DNA of 16,108 nucleotides from JBDHXE01 sp039810525. GTDB lineage: Bacteria > Bacteroidota > Ignavibacteria > Kapaibacteriales > UBA2268. The notes beneath the pieces are model-generated. The model was not told the DNA's origin and did not search any database. It worked only from the letters and a program-made list of their open reading frames with translations. This document shows positions 1-7,806 of the stretch, in pieces (within the stretch, counting starts at the first letter, position 1; the number at the start of each line of letters is the position of its first letter). The position numbers were made by a program, and so were the translations under genes. The stretch covers positions 1-16,108 of the forward strand of contig JBDHXE010000040.1 in NCBI GenBank assembly GCA_039810525.1. The letters run 5' to 3'.

Positions 1-742
1 GTATTCCTTGTAAATTAGTAATAGTAGTATTTAGAGCTTCTTTCAATACATTCCATATACCCTTATATTCCAATACAATGCTATCGGTAAAGTCAAATTC
101 ACTTACTTTATTCAAAACTTCGGTCATTCTATTCAGAGGCTTATCTATAGATGCTATCATATTATTAATACCATTTATAATATCTTTGTAAGCACCATCA
201 AATTTGTTAATATTGCCTCTTTTTGATAGATCACCTACCAAAGATGCATCTATCAACATATTAAGTTCGCTTATTACATTTAATAAATTCTCCTTAATCC
301 TATTAGTAGTTATATTAGCTGTTGCTTGTTTACCAGGTAGTTGTCTTAATACTGATTTAAAATCACCAGCTCCATATTCATCTATTATGTCTAATATTTC
401 TGAGGTTAAATTTATATAATAATGTACTGCTGAGTCTAATCCATTACCCATAGTAGCATATATACCACGAAACATTGAATTGTTAAAATGATATTCTATA
501 TCACCCAAGTTGTGCTGATTTTGGAAATTGTCTATTTCTGCAACGAAATTATTTAAATTATCTATTAATCCATTGATACTTACTTGTATCTTGTTAAAAT
601 CACCCTTATAGTCTTCGTTCATTTTAGCTGGTATATTGCCTTGACTAATATTAATAATATATTCAGAGGCTTTATTTAATGGGCTTATTACATTATCCAA
701 CATTTGATTTAATCCCATTACAATTTCCTTATATTCGCCCTT
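1..742 (-). pseudogene. Continuation of the interrupted chemoreceptor beyond the in-frame TAA, running off the left edge
   Basis: Read in the same frame as the upstream gene, codons from 742 down to 2 are open for 247 codons. They begin KGEYKEIVMGLNQMLDN, which aligns with the KGEYANLIGGFNKTLDA and HNGNFRKLIEGINQTLD parts of the upstream repeats. Further HAMP-like units follow, such as SEYIINISQGNIP, EDYKGDFNKIQVSINGLID and VGDLSKRGNINKFDGAYKDI. The methyl-accepting signalling domain is expected further left, outside the window. The fragment is either the C-terminal half of a pseudogene, a part reached by readthrough or reinitiation, or the result of a single-base sequencing or assembly error. 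An ATG at 716-718 with AAGGA 7 nt upstream could start it independently. Confidence 0.7.
716..730 (-). promoter_or_regulatory. Possible ribosome-binding site and ATG just after the in-frame stop
   Basis: On the minus strand AAGGA (complement of 726-730) lies 7 nt before an ATG (complement of 716-718). That ATG is in frame with the downstream half of the receptor and 25 nt past the TAA. The same AAGGA motif precedes the gene's own start at 2542. It could allow reinitiation, but AAGGA also simply encodes conserved Lys-Glu here, so chance is possible. Confidence 0.35.
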
Positions 743-2542
743 TTATTTGGCAATATCAATTCTGCTACTTAAAATTCCATTCTGAGTATTATTATTTAAG
801 TTAGTAAGATCATTTACTACTTCTTGTAAGTTATTTAGCATAGCTTTCGTACTAATTATTAATGTATCGTTGCTTGATCGTTCTATTAATTTAACGTTAA
901 AATCACCATTAGAGATTTTAATTAAATCATTAGAAATTGAATTTGTGCTATCTATTAAATGATTAAGGTTGTTCTTAATTTCATTATAATCACCCTTGTA
1001 CTCATCGCTTATACGTGGTGGTATATCACCTTTGCTTATTCTATCTACATATTCGGCAGTTACATTAAGTGGACCTATTACATTATCCAATGTTTGGTTG
1101 ATGCCCTCTACTAATTTCCTAAAGTTACCATTATGCTTAGTAGAATCGGCTCTTGTATCTAATTTACCTAATGCTGCTGCTTCTGCAAGCATAAATGAAT
1201 CTGACATTAGACTATCCATTGTTTCGATTAATTGGTTAAGATTGTTTTTAATTTCATTAAAGTCGCCTTTATATTCTTCTTTTATCTGAGGAGGAATATC
1301 GCCTTTGCTTATTCTATCTACATATTCAGCAGTTACATTGAGAGGGCCAATAACCGCATCTAATGTTTGATTAATACCTTCAATTAATTTTCTAAAGTTG
1401 CCATTATGAACAGAAGCATTAGCACGTTTATCGAGTTTACCTTGAGTAGCTGCATCTACAAGCAAAAATGAATCTTGAATAAGAGTGTTCATTGTATCTA
1501 TCAATTGATTAAGATTATTCTTAATTTCATTAAAGTCGCCTTTATATTCTTCTTTTATCTGAGGAGGAATATCGCCTTTGCTAATTCTATCTACATATTC
1601 GGCAGTTACATTAAGAGGTCCAATTACAGCATCTAACGTTTTGTTGAATCCGCCTATCAGATTAGCATATTCACCTTTATAATGTAATTCGTTTGCTCTA
1701 CGGTCTAATTTGCCGTCTGCTGTATCTTGAGCTACTAAGTCTAATTCACTTATCATACCATTCAAATTTGATGACATTACACGCATAGATGCAATCAATT
1801 GCCCCGTCTCGTCTTTAGCATTATTCTCAAGGTTTACATTTAGGTTGCCATTAGCTATATTATCGAGTGCATCTACAGCTTGCTTGATAGGTTTTGTAAT
1901 TTGTTTAGTGATTATTATAGCGATAGCAATTGATAATACTATTGCTATAATAGTAAGCGCCAGAATAAATATAAACGAAGAATCATATTCTTTGTTAGCA
2001 TTTACTGCTGTACTATCGAACAAATCATTCTGATATTGAAGTAATTCGTGTAGAGCCGCAAAATAATCGTCTTTATATTGAGAGAGGCTGCCGAATAAAA
2101 TATTCTCTGTTTCATCTTCTGTATTTACTCCATTTACCCCGTTCATTTTTATTAGTTTTATCACATTGTTTCTCTCATCTACATATATTTTCCTTTTTGC
2201 TTCGAGATTGTTTAATAATTGTTTTCCCTTTTCCATTTTGATAAAATGTCTGAGACTGTCTACATATAAGTTAATTGATGTATATACCCCCGGTAGTTTG
2301 TCTAATTCTGCCTTGATTAATTCAGGCTTCTCCGTTATTATTGAGTTTCTTATTGCCATTTCTCCAAAATTGACAACATCAATTATGCTGTTCATCCATT
2401 TTGTTTTCGGGAATTTGTCGTAAGCTGCGTCTTTTATGTCTGAATTTAGATTAGACATATTATAAATTCCCTCTGCAGCTATTACAGCAAGAAAAACTAT
2501 AACTACTGCAAATCCTAATTGTAATTTAGTACCTATTATCAT
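743..2542 (-). CDS. Methyl-accepting chemotaxis-type receptor, N-terminal 599 residues up to an in-frame TAA
   Basis: The protein starts with a membrane segment (about residues 7-24), followed by a mostly helical extracytoplasmic region (about 25-188) resembling 4-helix-bundle ligand domains of chemoreceptors. A second membrane segment (about 190-212) leads into a canonical HAMP domain (about 213-266, with the DETGQL signature). From about residue 250 there are three 91-residue repeats, each carrying a segment of the GPLNVTAEYVDRISKGDIPP type and an EYKGDFNEIKNNLN type. This is the poly-HAMP layout of many bacterial chemoreceptors. The start is supported by AAGGA (complement of 2549-2553) 6 nt before the ATG. 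No methyl-accepting signalling domain occurs before the stop, so this piece alone could not contact CheA/CheW. The stop falls inside a repeat-like unit, and matching sequence continues in the same frame. Family assignment is secure; whether the gene works is open. Confidence 0.85.
   Translation of the reverse strand: MIIGTKLQLGFAVVIVFLAVIAAEGIYNMSNLNSDIKDAAYDKFPKTKWMNSIIDVVNFGEMAIRNSIITEKPELIKAELDKLPGVYTSINLYVDSLRHFIKMEKGKQLLNNLEAKRKIYVDERNNVIKLIKMNGVNGVNTEDETENILFGSLSQYKDDYFAALHELLQYQNDLFDSTAVNANKEYDSSFIFILALTIIAIVLSIAIAIIITKQITKPIKQAVDALDNIANGNLNVNLENNAKDETGQLIASMRVMSSNLNGMISELDLVAQDTADGKLDRRANELHYKGEYANLIGGFNKTLDAVIGPLNVTAEYVDRISKGDIPPQIKEEYKGDFNEIKNNLNQLIDTMNTLIQDSFLLVDAATQGKLDKRANASVHNGNFRKLIEGINQTLDAVIGPLNVTAEYVDRISKGDIPPQIKEEYKGDFNEIKNNLNQLIETMDSLMSDSFMLAEAAALGKLDTRADSTKHNGNFRKLVEGINQTLDNVIGPLNVTAEYVDRISKGDIPPRISDEYKGDYNEIKNNLNHLIDSTNSISNDLIKISNGDFNVKLIERSSNDTLIISTKAMLNNLQEVVNDLTNLNNNTQNGILSSRIDIAK
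975..1793 (-). repeat. Three tandem 273-bp (91-codon) units in the chemoreceptor gene
   Basis: Units begin at 975, 1248 and 1521, each offset by exactly 273 bp. 1248-1309 and 1521-1582 are identical over 62 nt, and similarity continues with few changes on both sides. The 975 unit is more diverged in DNA but clearly the same in protein. The encoded units are poly-HAMP segments. The DNA-level identity suggests recent duplication or gene conversion inside the gene, and makes the region prone to recombination and misassembly. Confidence 0.9.
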
Positions 2543-2852
2543 AACATTTCCTTGTATTATTTAAATAAATATTTTGATACTTCTTTTAATATTAAATTAA
2601 TGAATTATTTTTTAATATTATGCTTTTTTTTTTATGCATTTTTAAAAAACATCACTTTTTTTTAAAAAATATTTATAATTAGCTACCTAATTGGTAGTAA
2701 AATGTTGTATTGCTCAAAAAATATTAAGAAATATATTGGAATTAGGTAAATGATAATTACTTCTTAATTCTATCTAAATTAAATTTTTTAATATAAAAAG
2801 CTATATATATTCGTTAATAAATATACAAGAATGAATATGGTGAGAAACAAAA
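2543..2852. other. Divergent intergenic region, very AT-rich, no gene seen
   Basis: About 310 nt separate the divergently read receptor and ptb genes, so it must hold promoters for both. No perfect TAnnTTTG element was found on either strand. TATATTCG at 2806-2813 is a one-mismatch candidate for ptb. Long T and A runs (about 2623-2670) and an AT-only inverted repeat (2587-2596 with 2611-2620) are the only visible structure. No small ORF, tRNA or riboswitch-like fold was recognised. Confidence 0.5.
2587..2620. repeat. 10-bp perfect AT-only inverted repeat between the divergent genes
   Basis: TAATATTAAA at 2587-2596 is matched by its reverse complement TTTAATATTA at 2611-2620, with a 14-nt loop and a T-run following on the plus strand. 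It could be a weak operator or a curved or flexible DNA element. In such AT-rich sequence, chance palindromes of this kind are expected. Confidence 0.3.
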
Positions 2853-3749
2853 ATGGAAATTAAATCATTAGAAAAATTTATAAAAATAGCTAAGGGTAAG
2901 GCAATCAAGAGAATAGTAGTAGCTGCTGCCGAAGATGATTCTGTGCTATTAGCTATAAGAGATGCAGTAGAAGAGCAATTAGTACAGCCAATATTGGTAG
3001 GAGATATTAGCAAAATCAGAAATATAGCTCACTTAATCAACTTTAATATAGATAAATACGAAATTATAGATGAAAAAGATCCAAAAATATCTGCAAATAT
3101 AGCTGTGAGCCTTGTAAGACAGGGTAAAGCAGATATACTGATGAAAGGTTTAGTAAAAACAGCTGATTTTCTACGAGCAATTTTAAATAAGGAAAGTGGT
3201 TTGAGAAAAGGCGAATTATTGTCGCATATTGGTTTTTTTGAGTTGCCAACTTATCACAAACTATTAGCTTTGACCGATGCTGCACAAAATATAGCACCCG
3301 ATCTAAACGAAAAGGTATCAATACTACGCAACTCAATAGATTGTTTTCATAAATTAGGAATAGACAACCCAAAAATAGCAATGATTGCCGCAGTAGAAAC
3401 AGTTAATCCCAAAATGCCATCTACAATAGATGCTGCTGCAATTGCTATAATGAATAAGAGAAATCAAATAGGAAACTGCACAATAGATGGTCCATTAGCA
3501 TTTGATAATGCTATTTCAAAATTATCAGCTGAGCATAAAGGAATAGCAAGCGATATAGCGGGCGATGTTGATTTAATAATGGCGCCCAATATAGAAGTAG
3601 CTAATTCACTATACAAAAGTTTTACTTATATGGCAAAAGCTACAGTAGCAGCAATTATATTAGGAGCGACTGTACCAATTGTACTTACATCGCGTGCCGA
3701 TAGCGATAGAAGTAAATTAATGTCTATAGCATTAGCATCATCATATTAA
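2853..3749 (+). CDS. ptb: Phosphate butyryltransferase (phosphotransbutyrylase)
   Basis: A cytosolic enzyme that interconverts butyryl-CoA plus phosphate with butyryl-phosphate plus CoA (EC 2.3.1.19). The 298-residue protein is the normal length for Ptb and shows phosphate acetyl/butaryl transferase family features throughout: an N-terminal IVVAAAEDDSVLLAI segment, ADILMKGLVKTADFLRAILN at about 94-113, LSHIGFFELP, and a C-terminal GDVDLIMAPNIEVANSLYKS with the following PIVLTSRAD. The start follows GGTGAG with ordinary spacing. A butyrate kinase gene begins 11 nt downstream, the classic ptb-buk arrangement, which supports Ptb over phosphate acetyltransferase. Related enzymes also take branched or other short acyl-CoAs, so the real substrate may be isobutyryl- or isovaleryl-CoA from amino-acid breakdown. 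That last point is inference. Confidence 0.92.
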   Translation: MEIKSLEKFIKIAKGKAIKRIVVAAAEDDSVLLAIRDAVEEQLVQPILVGDISKIRNIAHLINFNIDKYEIIDEKDPKISANIAVSLVRQGKADILMKGLVKTADFLRAILNKESGLRKGELLSHIGFFELPTYHKLLALTDAAQNIAPDLNEKVSILRNSIDCFHKLGIDNPKIAMIAAVETVNPKMPSTIDAAAIAIMNKRNQIGNCTIDGPLAFDNAISKLSAEHKGIASDIAGDVDLIMAPNIEVANSLYKSFTYMAKATVAAIILGATVPIVLTSRADSDRSKLMSIALASSY

Positions 3750-3760
3750 TTACGAGGGAA

Positions 3761-4831
3761 ATGAAAATCTTAACAATAAATCCGGGCTCTACATCTACCA
3801 AAGTAGGATTATTCGAAAATACTCAATTATTATATAATACTACTCTAAGGCATACGGTAGATGAATTGTACGAATATCCAAGCATATTTGAGCAATTTGA
3901 ATTTAGAAAAAGCGTAATCATCAATTTTTTGAATGAACAAAATCAAAAAATAGAAGAAATTGATGCTTTCGTAGGTAGAGGTGGTCTAATTAAACCAATT
4001 CAAGGCGGGGTTTATAGAGTAAATAGTAGTATGCTTGATGATTTAAAAAACTGCTTAATGGGTGAGCATGCATCCAATCTAGGTGCTATTTTAGCATACG
4101 AAATTGCAAATTCTGTAGGCAAAGAGAAAGATGCCTATATAGTAGATCCAGTGGTAGTAGATGAGCTAGATGAAATAGCTCGATTCTCAGGAAGGCCTGA
4201 ATTGCCACGATTGAGTATATTCCATGCACTAAACCAAAAAGCAGTTGCACGTAGATACGCCAGAGAACAATCCAAGAAATATGAGGATTTGACGCTGATA
4301 GTAGTGCATTTAGGCGGAGGTATTACTATCGGATTACACAAAAATGGCAAAGTAGTAGATGTCAATAATGGGTTAGATGGCGATGGACCATTTTCTCCTG
4401 AGCGTAGTGGCGCTCTGCCAACTGGTGGATTAGTGAATTTATGTTTTTCAGGAAAATATCAATTACATCAAATAAGGCAAATGTTAGTAGGTAAGGGTGG
4501 TATAGTAGCATATTTGGGCACTAATAATGCCACAGAAGTAGAAAAAATGATAGAAGAAGGCAATAAAAATGCTCGTCAAATATACGAAGCTATGGCTTAT
4601 CAAATATCAAAAGAGATTGGCGCATTATCTACAGTAGTATTGGGCAAGGTAGATGCCATATTGATAACTGGAGGTATAGCATATTCCAAAATGGTTACCG
4701 AGTGGATAAAGCAGAGAGTAGATTTCATAGCACCAATACATATATATCCAGGCGAAGATGAATTGCAAGCATTAGCCGAAGGAGTATATTTTGCCAAAAT
4801 TGGAGAAATGGAAATTAAAGAGTATATTTGA
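3761..4831 (+). CDS. buk: Butyrate kinase
   Basis: Catalyses butyryl-phosphate + ADP to butyrate + ATP, reversibly (EC 2.7.2.7), the energy-yielding partner of Ptb. The 356-residue protein belongs to the acetokinase/ASKHA fold family. It has an N-terminal phosphate loop NPGSTSTKVG (about 7-16), VGRGGL, a conserved HALNQKAVARRYA segment, a second glycine-rich loop HLGGGITIG (about 182-190), NGLDGDGPFSPERSG, and a C-terminal LITGGIAYS adenosine-site segment. The length is typical for butyrate kinase and shorter than acetate kinase. GAGGG lies just ahead of the ATG. Co-transcription with ptb is very likely from the 11-nt gap. No crotonase, acyl-CoA dehydrogenase or thiolase gene is nearby, so the acyl-CoA source must be encoded elsewhere. 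No clear terminator follows. Confidence 0.93.
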   Translation: MKILTINPGSTSTKVGLFENTQLLYNTTLRHTVDELYEYPSIFEQFEFRKSVIINFLNEQNQKIEEIDAFVGRGGLIKPIQGGVYRVNSSMLDDLKNCLMGEHASNLGAILAYEIANSVGKEKDAYIVDPVVVDELDEIARFSGRPELPRLSIFHALNQKAVARRYAREQSKKYEDLTLIVVHLGGGITIGLHKNGKVVDVNNGLDGDGPFSPERSGALPTGGLVNLCFSGKYQLHQIRQMLVGKGGIVAYLGTNNATEVEKMIEEGNKNARQIYEAMAYQISKEIGALSTVVLGKVDAILITGGIAYSKMVTEWIKQRVDFIAPIHIYPGEDELQALAEGVYFAKIGEMEIKEYI

Positions 4832-4885
4832 TATTATACTTAGGTATTTAATTTTTTATCTTGTTAAAATAAATAAAATATTAGC

Positions 4886-5686
4886 GTGGAATTTGAAATA
4901 GATAAAATATACAATGAAGATTGTTTGGTTACAATGAATAGAATGCCAGACGATTTTATAGACTTTGTCATTACTTCACCTCCTTATGATGATATAAGAA
5001 ATTATAATGGTTTCCAGTTTGAATTTAATAAAATTGCCCAGCAGCTATATCGAGTAATGAAAAAAGGTGGAGTTGTAATATGGGTAGTTGCTGATGCTAC
5101 AATTAATGGGAGTGAAACTGGAACATCGTTTCGACAAGCATTATACTTTAAAGAAATTGGATTTAATCTACATGACACGATGATATATTACAAAAATAAT
5201 CCAATGCCACAAACAGGAAATAGATACCACCAACATTTCGAATATATGTTTGCCTTATCAAAAGATAAACCAAAGACATTTAATCCAATTACAGAGCCAA
5301 CTAAGTATAGTGGTATAGCAAATATGAAGAATAGAGGAAAAGATGGTACATTGAATTATGAGAAAATTGAGAGAACGGCGAATAAAAAGGTTGGCAATGT
5401 TTTCTTTTATTCTATAGGAGGTGGGATTTCAACAAAGGATACTATTGCATATAATCATCCTGCAATTTTTCCTGAAAAATTAGTTGTAGATCAAATAGTT
5501 ACTTGGACTAATGAAAACGATTTAATTTATGATCCTTTTATTGGTAGCGGTACTACAGCAAAAATGGCTAGTATATTAAATAGAAAGTGGATAGGTTCAG
5601 AAATATCATTAGAATATACAAAACTTGCCAATGACCGGCTGAGATTATTAACTTCTAATAATTTGTTTGACGTTGTTAGTTTATGA
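4886..5686 (+). CDS. Beta-class DNA amino-methyltransferase of a HinP1I-like restriction-modification system
   Basis: Transfers a methyl group from S-adenosylmethionine to the exocyclic amino group of a base, protecting host DNA from the partner nuclease. In 266 residues the catalytic motif IV TSPPY lies at 30-34 and the AdoMet-binding motif DPFIGSGTT at about 216-224. Motif IV before motif I defines the beta class (N4-cytosine or N6-adenine). YNEDCL near the N-terminus and the C-terminal RKWIGSEISLEY are also typical. The start is a GTG with no clear Shine-Dalgarno; the reading agrees with the usual IYNEDCL N-terminus of this family. The stop overlaps the endonuclease start (ATGA), implying translational coupling. 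If the target is GCGC, which has no adenine, the product would have to be N4-methylcytosine; this is inference. No controller gene is present. Confidence 0.88.
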   Translation: MEFEIDKIYNEDCLVTMNRMPDDFIDFVITSPPYDDIRNYNGFQFEFNKIAQQLYRVMKKGGVVIWVVADATINGSETGTSFRQALYFKEIGFNLHDTMIYYKNNPMPQTGNRYHQHFEYMFALSKDKPKTFNPITEPTKYSGIANMKNRGKDGTLNYEKIERTANKKVGNVFFYSIGGGISTKDTIAYNHPAIFPEKLVVDQIVTWTNENDLIYDPFIGSGTTAKMASILNRKWIGSEISLEYTKLANDRLRLLTSNNLFDVVSL

Positions 5687-6429
5687 ATAACAGAGAATTA
5701 GGTTCGCTTGCAGCAAAAGCAGGATTTAGAAACGAAGATGATGTTGTCGTAAAATTCAATAATTGGAAGAATGATATTGATGCTCAAAAGTGGTTAGAAA
5801 TTATGGATTACTCACTTGAAGAAATCGAAAATGTAAAAGCTATCAAATTATTTGGCTTTAAAACAGATGTACAGATACAAGTTGTAATTAAACTTAAAAC
5901 AGCCATTGATATTCAAAATTTACAAATTAAGTTAGTTAGTAATAAAGCAGGTTATAATCAAATAGATAAGCGTTGGGTTGATCAATATATAATTATGTGG
6001 GATATACCCGAAAGTATTGCCATAATGCTCAAAAAATATACAGGCGAAATAAATGATTTTGATAAAGACAACAGAGATAAAAAACGAAAATTTGCATACG
6101 AATTTTCAATTGATGATCAAAATCTATTAATTAATTGGATAAAATCTAATCAATCATTGATAGTTTCAGATATTTTGAGAGGTCAAGGTAAATTTGCTGC
6201 CGAATGGATGTTAATAGTTAAAAGGGATAATGAAAATACTAGATGGATATTAAAGTCAATGAATTTTTGTTTAAATTTCTTTGGTAATGGGGAAGTTTCA
6301 ATTACAAAAAGAGGTAATATAAAGATTGCCAAGATTACAGTACAGAGAAAAGGTGGTGATGGAGGTAGAAAAACAGCAAATATGTTGCAATTTAAAATAA
6401 ATCCTGCAGAGTTGTTTAATTTAATTTAA
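5683..6429 (+). CDS. HinP1I-like type II restriction endonuclease (predicted G^CGC)
   Basis: This 248-residue protein matches, from memory of the family, the 247-residue Haemophilus HinP1I endonuclease along its whole length: the start ELGSxxAKxGFxNExD, the segment QIKLVSNKAGYNQIDKRW, SDILRGQGKFAAEW, and the end QRKGGDGGRKTANMLQFKI. The HinP1I metal-dependent active-site residues are present at the same positions: Asp62, Gln81 and Lys83 (TD, 18 residues, QIK). An active nuclease cleaving unmethylated DNA is therefore expected, with GCGC specificity predicted from homology. The gene starts in the last codons of the methyltransferase gene (4-nt overlap) and ends 10 nt before a convergent gene. 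Nothing suggests truncation. The distant relationship between host groups fits horizontal transfer, though base composition matches the surroundings. Confidence 0.88.
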   Translation: MNNRELGSLAAKAGFRNEDDVVVKFNNWKNDIDAQKWLEIMDYSLEEIENVKAIKLFGFKTDVQIQVVIKLKTAIDIQNLQIKLVSNKAGYNQIDKRWVDQYIIMWDIPESIAIMLKKYTGEINDFDKDNRDKKRKFAYEFSIDDQNLLINWIKSNQSLIVSDILRGQGKFAAEWMLIVKRDNENTRWILKSMNFCLNFFGNGEVSITKRGNIKIAKITVQRKGGDGGRKTANMLQFKINPAELFNLI

Positions 6430-6439
6430 TTTAATATCG

Positions 6440-7555
6440 CTACCTTATAAAGAAAATCTTGTTAGGGTTAAGACCTACATTATATCTATATATGGGCGAT
6501 TCATAATTGTTGTACTGATAGACTAATATATCTCCATTAGTCAAATGATTATGAGCATTTGCTATCCATATAGAATTGTCAAAACTATCGTAAGCAAGCC
6601 CATACCAAATATTATTCTCTTTATTCTCAATTAAATTTTCAATTTGACCATTGTCTAAATCTATTTTTGATATACCTTTCCAATTTATTGTTTTACCATT
6701 TACTTGATTGATAAAATATAGTGAATTGCCATCGCTACTCAAAGTAAGCGATCTCGGGTAGCATCTCCACTCACGGATCAAATCAAAATTATCTAAACTA
6801 TATTCCATAATACCACCCATAGAATCTAATTTTGATGGTAAATGTACATACGCAACATAAAACTTGCCATTCTTTTTATCAATTAAAACTTCCAGTGGGT
6901 TAATACCTGTTTTAATTTTTTTAATTTCTTGCTGACTATTCAAATCTATAATAGATACTGTATGGGCATCGGGGTGCTTGTAATTAAAATCTCCATAACC
7001 AGAATTTGTAGTGAAAATATAATGATTGTAAAATGCTATACCCTCTGGTTGAGGGCCTACTTTGATAGTATTAGCAATTTCTCCTGAATATATATTAAGT
7101 ATGATAACTTGGCTATTAATCAATTCACTAATTGCTAAGAGTGAATCATTTATGAGAGCCATTTTTCTTGGCTGCCAACCCTCCTTAAGCTTAATAAATT
7201 TTATTGTCTTACCATTTTTGACATTGATAAAATTGAGAAAAGCACCACCAGTAGAGCAAGTAATTAATGTATCGCCTTTTATTAAGCCATCATTAGAAGT
7301 GTCGCCCAAAGTAGAATTTATATTATTTTCGGTATAATAATTAACAACCGATGTACCGTCAGCAGTATTTAACTTACTCAATTCAGCATTATCATAACCC
7401 ATCAGCCCCTCACACAATACTAATACATTGGCAGTATTAGTATTTTGACTATTTTCTGAAGGCTGTGGAGTCTGTACACACGCTACAATTGCTATAGAGA
7501 TTAAAATATGAATAAAATATAATTTCATAGCTAATATAGACGAAAAAATAATCAC
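6440..7555 (-). CDS. Predicted lipoprotein with a YncE-like beta-propeller
   Basis: The longest reading begins with a GTG, but the ATG at 7526-7528 (nine codons in) is the better start. It gives a compact lipoprotein signal (MKLYFIHILISIAIVAC) with the lipobox ending in Cys at residue 17 of that form. A Ser/Asn/Thr-rich linker follows the Cys, then about 320 residues of repeating beta-strand units such as FLNFINVKNGKTIKFIKL, VIILNIYSGEIANTIKVG, VSIIDLNSQQEIKKIKTG and GISKIDLDNGQIENLIEN. Each unit has the YncE/NHL-propeller rhythm of a strand, an Asp/Asn-Gly turn and a strand. It is probably anchored to the outer or inner membrane facing out. Ligand and role are unknown; relatives in Bacteroidota are usually annotated as YncE or DUF5074-like proteins. 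No Shine-Dalgarno is visible at either start. It is convergent with the restriction gene. Confidence 0.7.
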   Translation of the reverse strand: MIIFSSILAMKLYFIHILISIAIVACVQTPQPSENSQNTNTANVLVLCEGLMGYDNAELSKLNTADGTSVVNYYTENNINSTLGDTSNDGLIKGDTLITCSTGGAFLNFINVKNGKTIKFIKLKEGWQPRKMALINDSLLAISELINSQVIILNIYSGEIANTIKVGPQPEGIAFYNHYIFTTNSGYGDFNYKHPDAHTVSIIDLNSQQEIKKIKTGINPLEVLIDKKNGKFYVAYVHLPSKLDSMGGIMEYSLDNFDLIREWRCYPRSLTLSSDGNSLYFINQVNGKTINWKGISKIDLDNGQIENLIENKENNIWYGLAYDSFDNSIWIANAHNHLTNGDILVYQYNNYESPIYRYNVGLNPNKIFFIR

Positions 7556-7745
7556 AAAATTTGAAGATTTATACAGGATCTACACAAAAATCAAATTAAA
7601 ATAATTTAATATTGAAAAAATGAGATAACTAAACGTATAACCTCACACACATAAACTATTTTTAAATAAAGAAATTTTTTAAGTAATAATTTTAAAAAAA
7701 AATAAAAAAGTGAAAATAAAATTATGAATAAATTGTAATGATTAG

Positions 7746-7753
7746 TATATTTG
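7746..7753 (+). promoter_or_regulatory. Bacteroidetes-type -7 element upstream of the PAS protein
   Basis: TATATTTG matches the TAnnTTTG -7 consensus exactly and lies about 60 nt before the PAS-protein start. A TTG at the usual -33 distance is not evident, so the call rests on one box in AT-rich DNA. Confidence 0.35.
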
Positions 7754-7806
7754 TAGAAAATGAATATATATTAATAATTTAAATGTAATAAGTATTCTTA
7801 AAAGGC

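Noticed and set aside
204..419. A plus-strand open frame of 71 codons near the left edge
   Set aside because: It lies antisense to the continuing receptor frame, which has clear HAMP-like homology; treated as a shadow.
743..745. Recoding of TAA as a sense codon in this organism
   Set aside because: Other genes in the window, such as buk's neighbours rpsG, rplW and the restriction gene, end with TAA at their expected family lengths, so TAA is a normal stop here.
996..1289. A plus-strand open frame inside the receptor gene
   Set aside because: It is antisense to the repeat units, and its hydrophobic composition follows from the complementary codons; no ribosome-binding site or family match.
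1248..1582. CRISPR-like spaced repeats
   Set aside because: The repeats are long, contiguous 273-bp coding units in one frame, not short repeats with unique spacers.
2611..2650. Rho-independent terminator from the AT inverted repeat and T-run
   Set aside because: The stem has no G-C pairs and it lies between divergent genes where nothing on the plus strand needs terminating.
4886..6429. Restriction-modification genes as part of a larger defence island or prophage
   Set aside because: Flanks are a metabolic operon and a lipoprotein gene; no integrase, transposase, terminal repeats or tRNA site was found.
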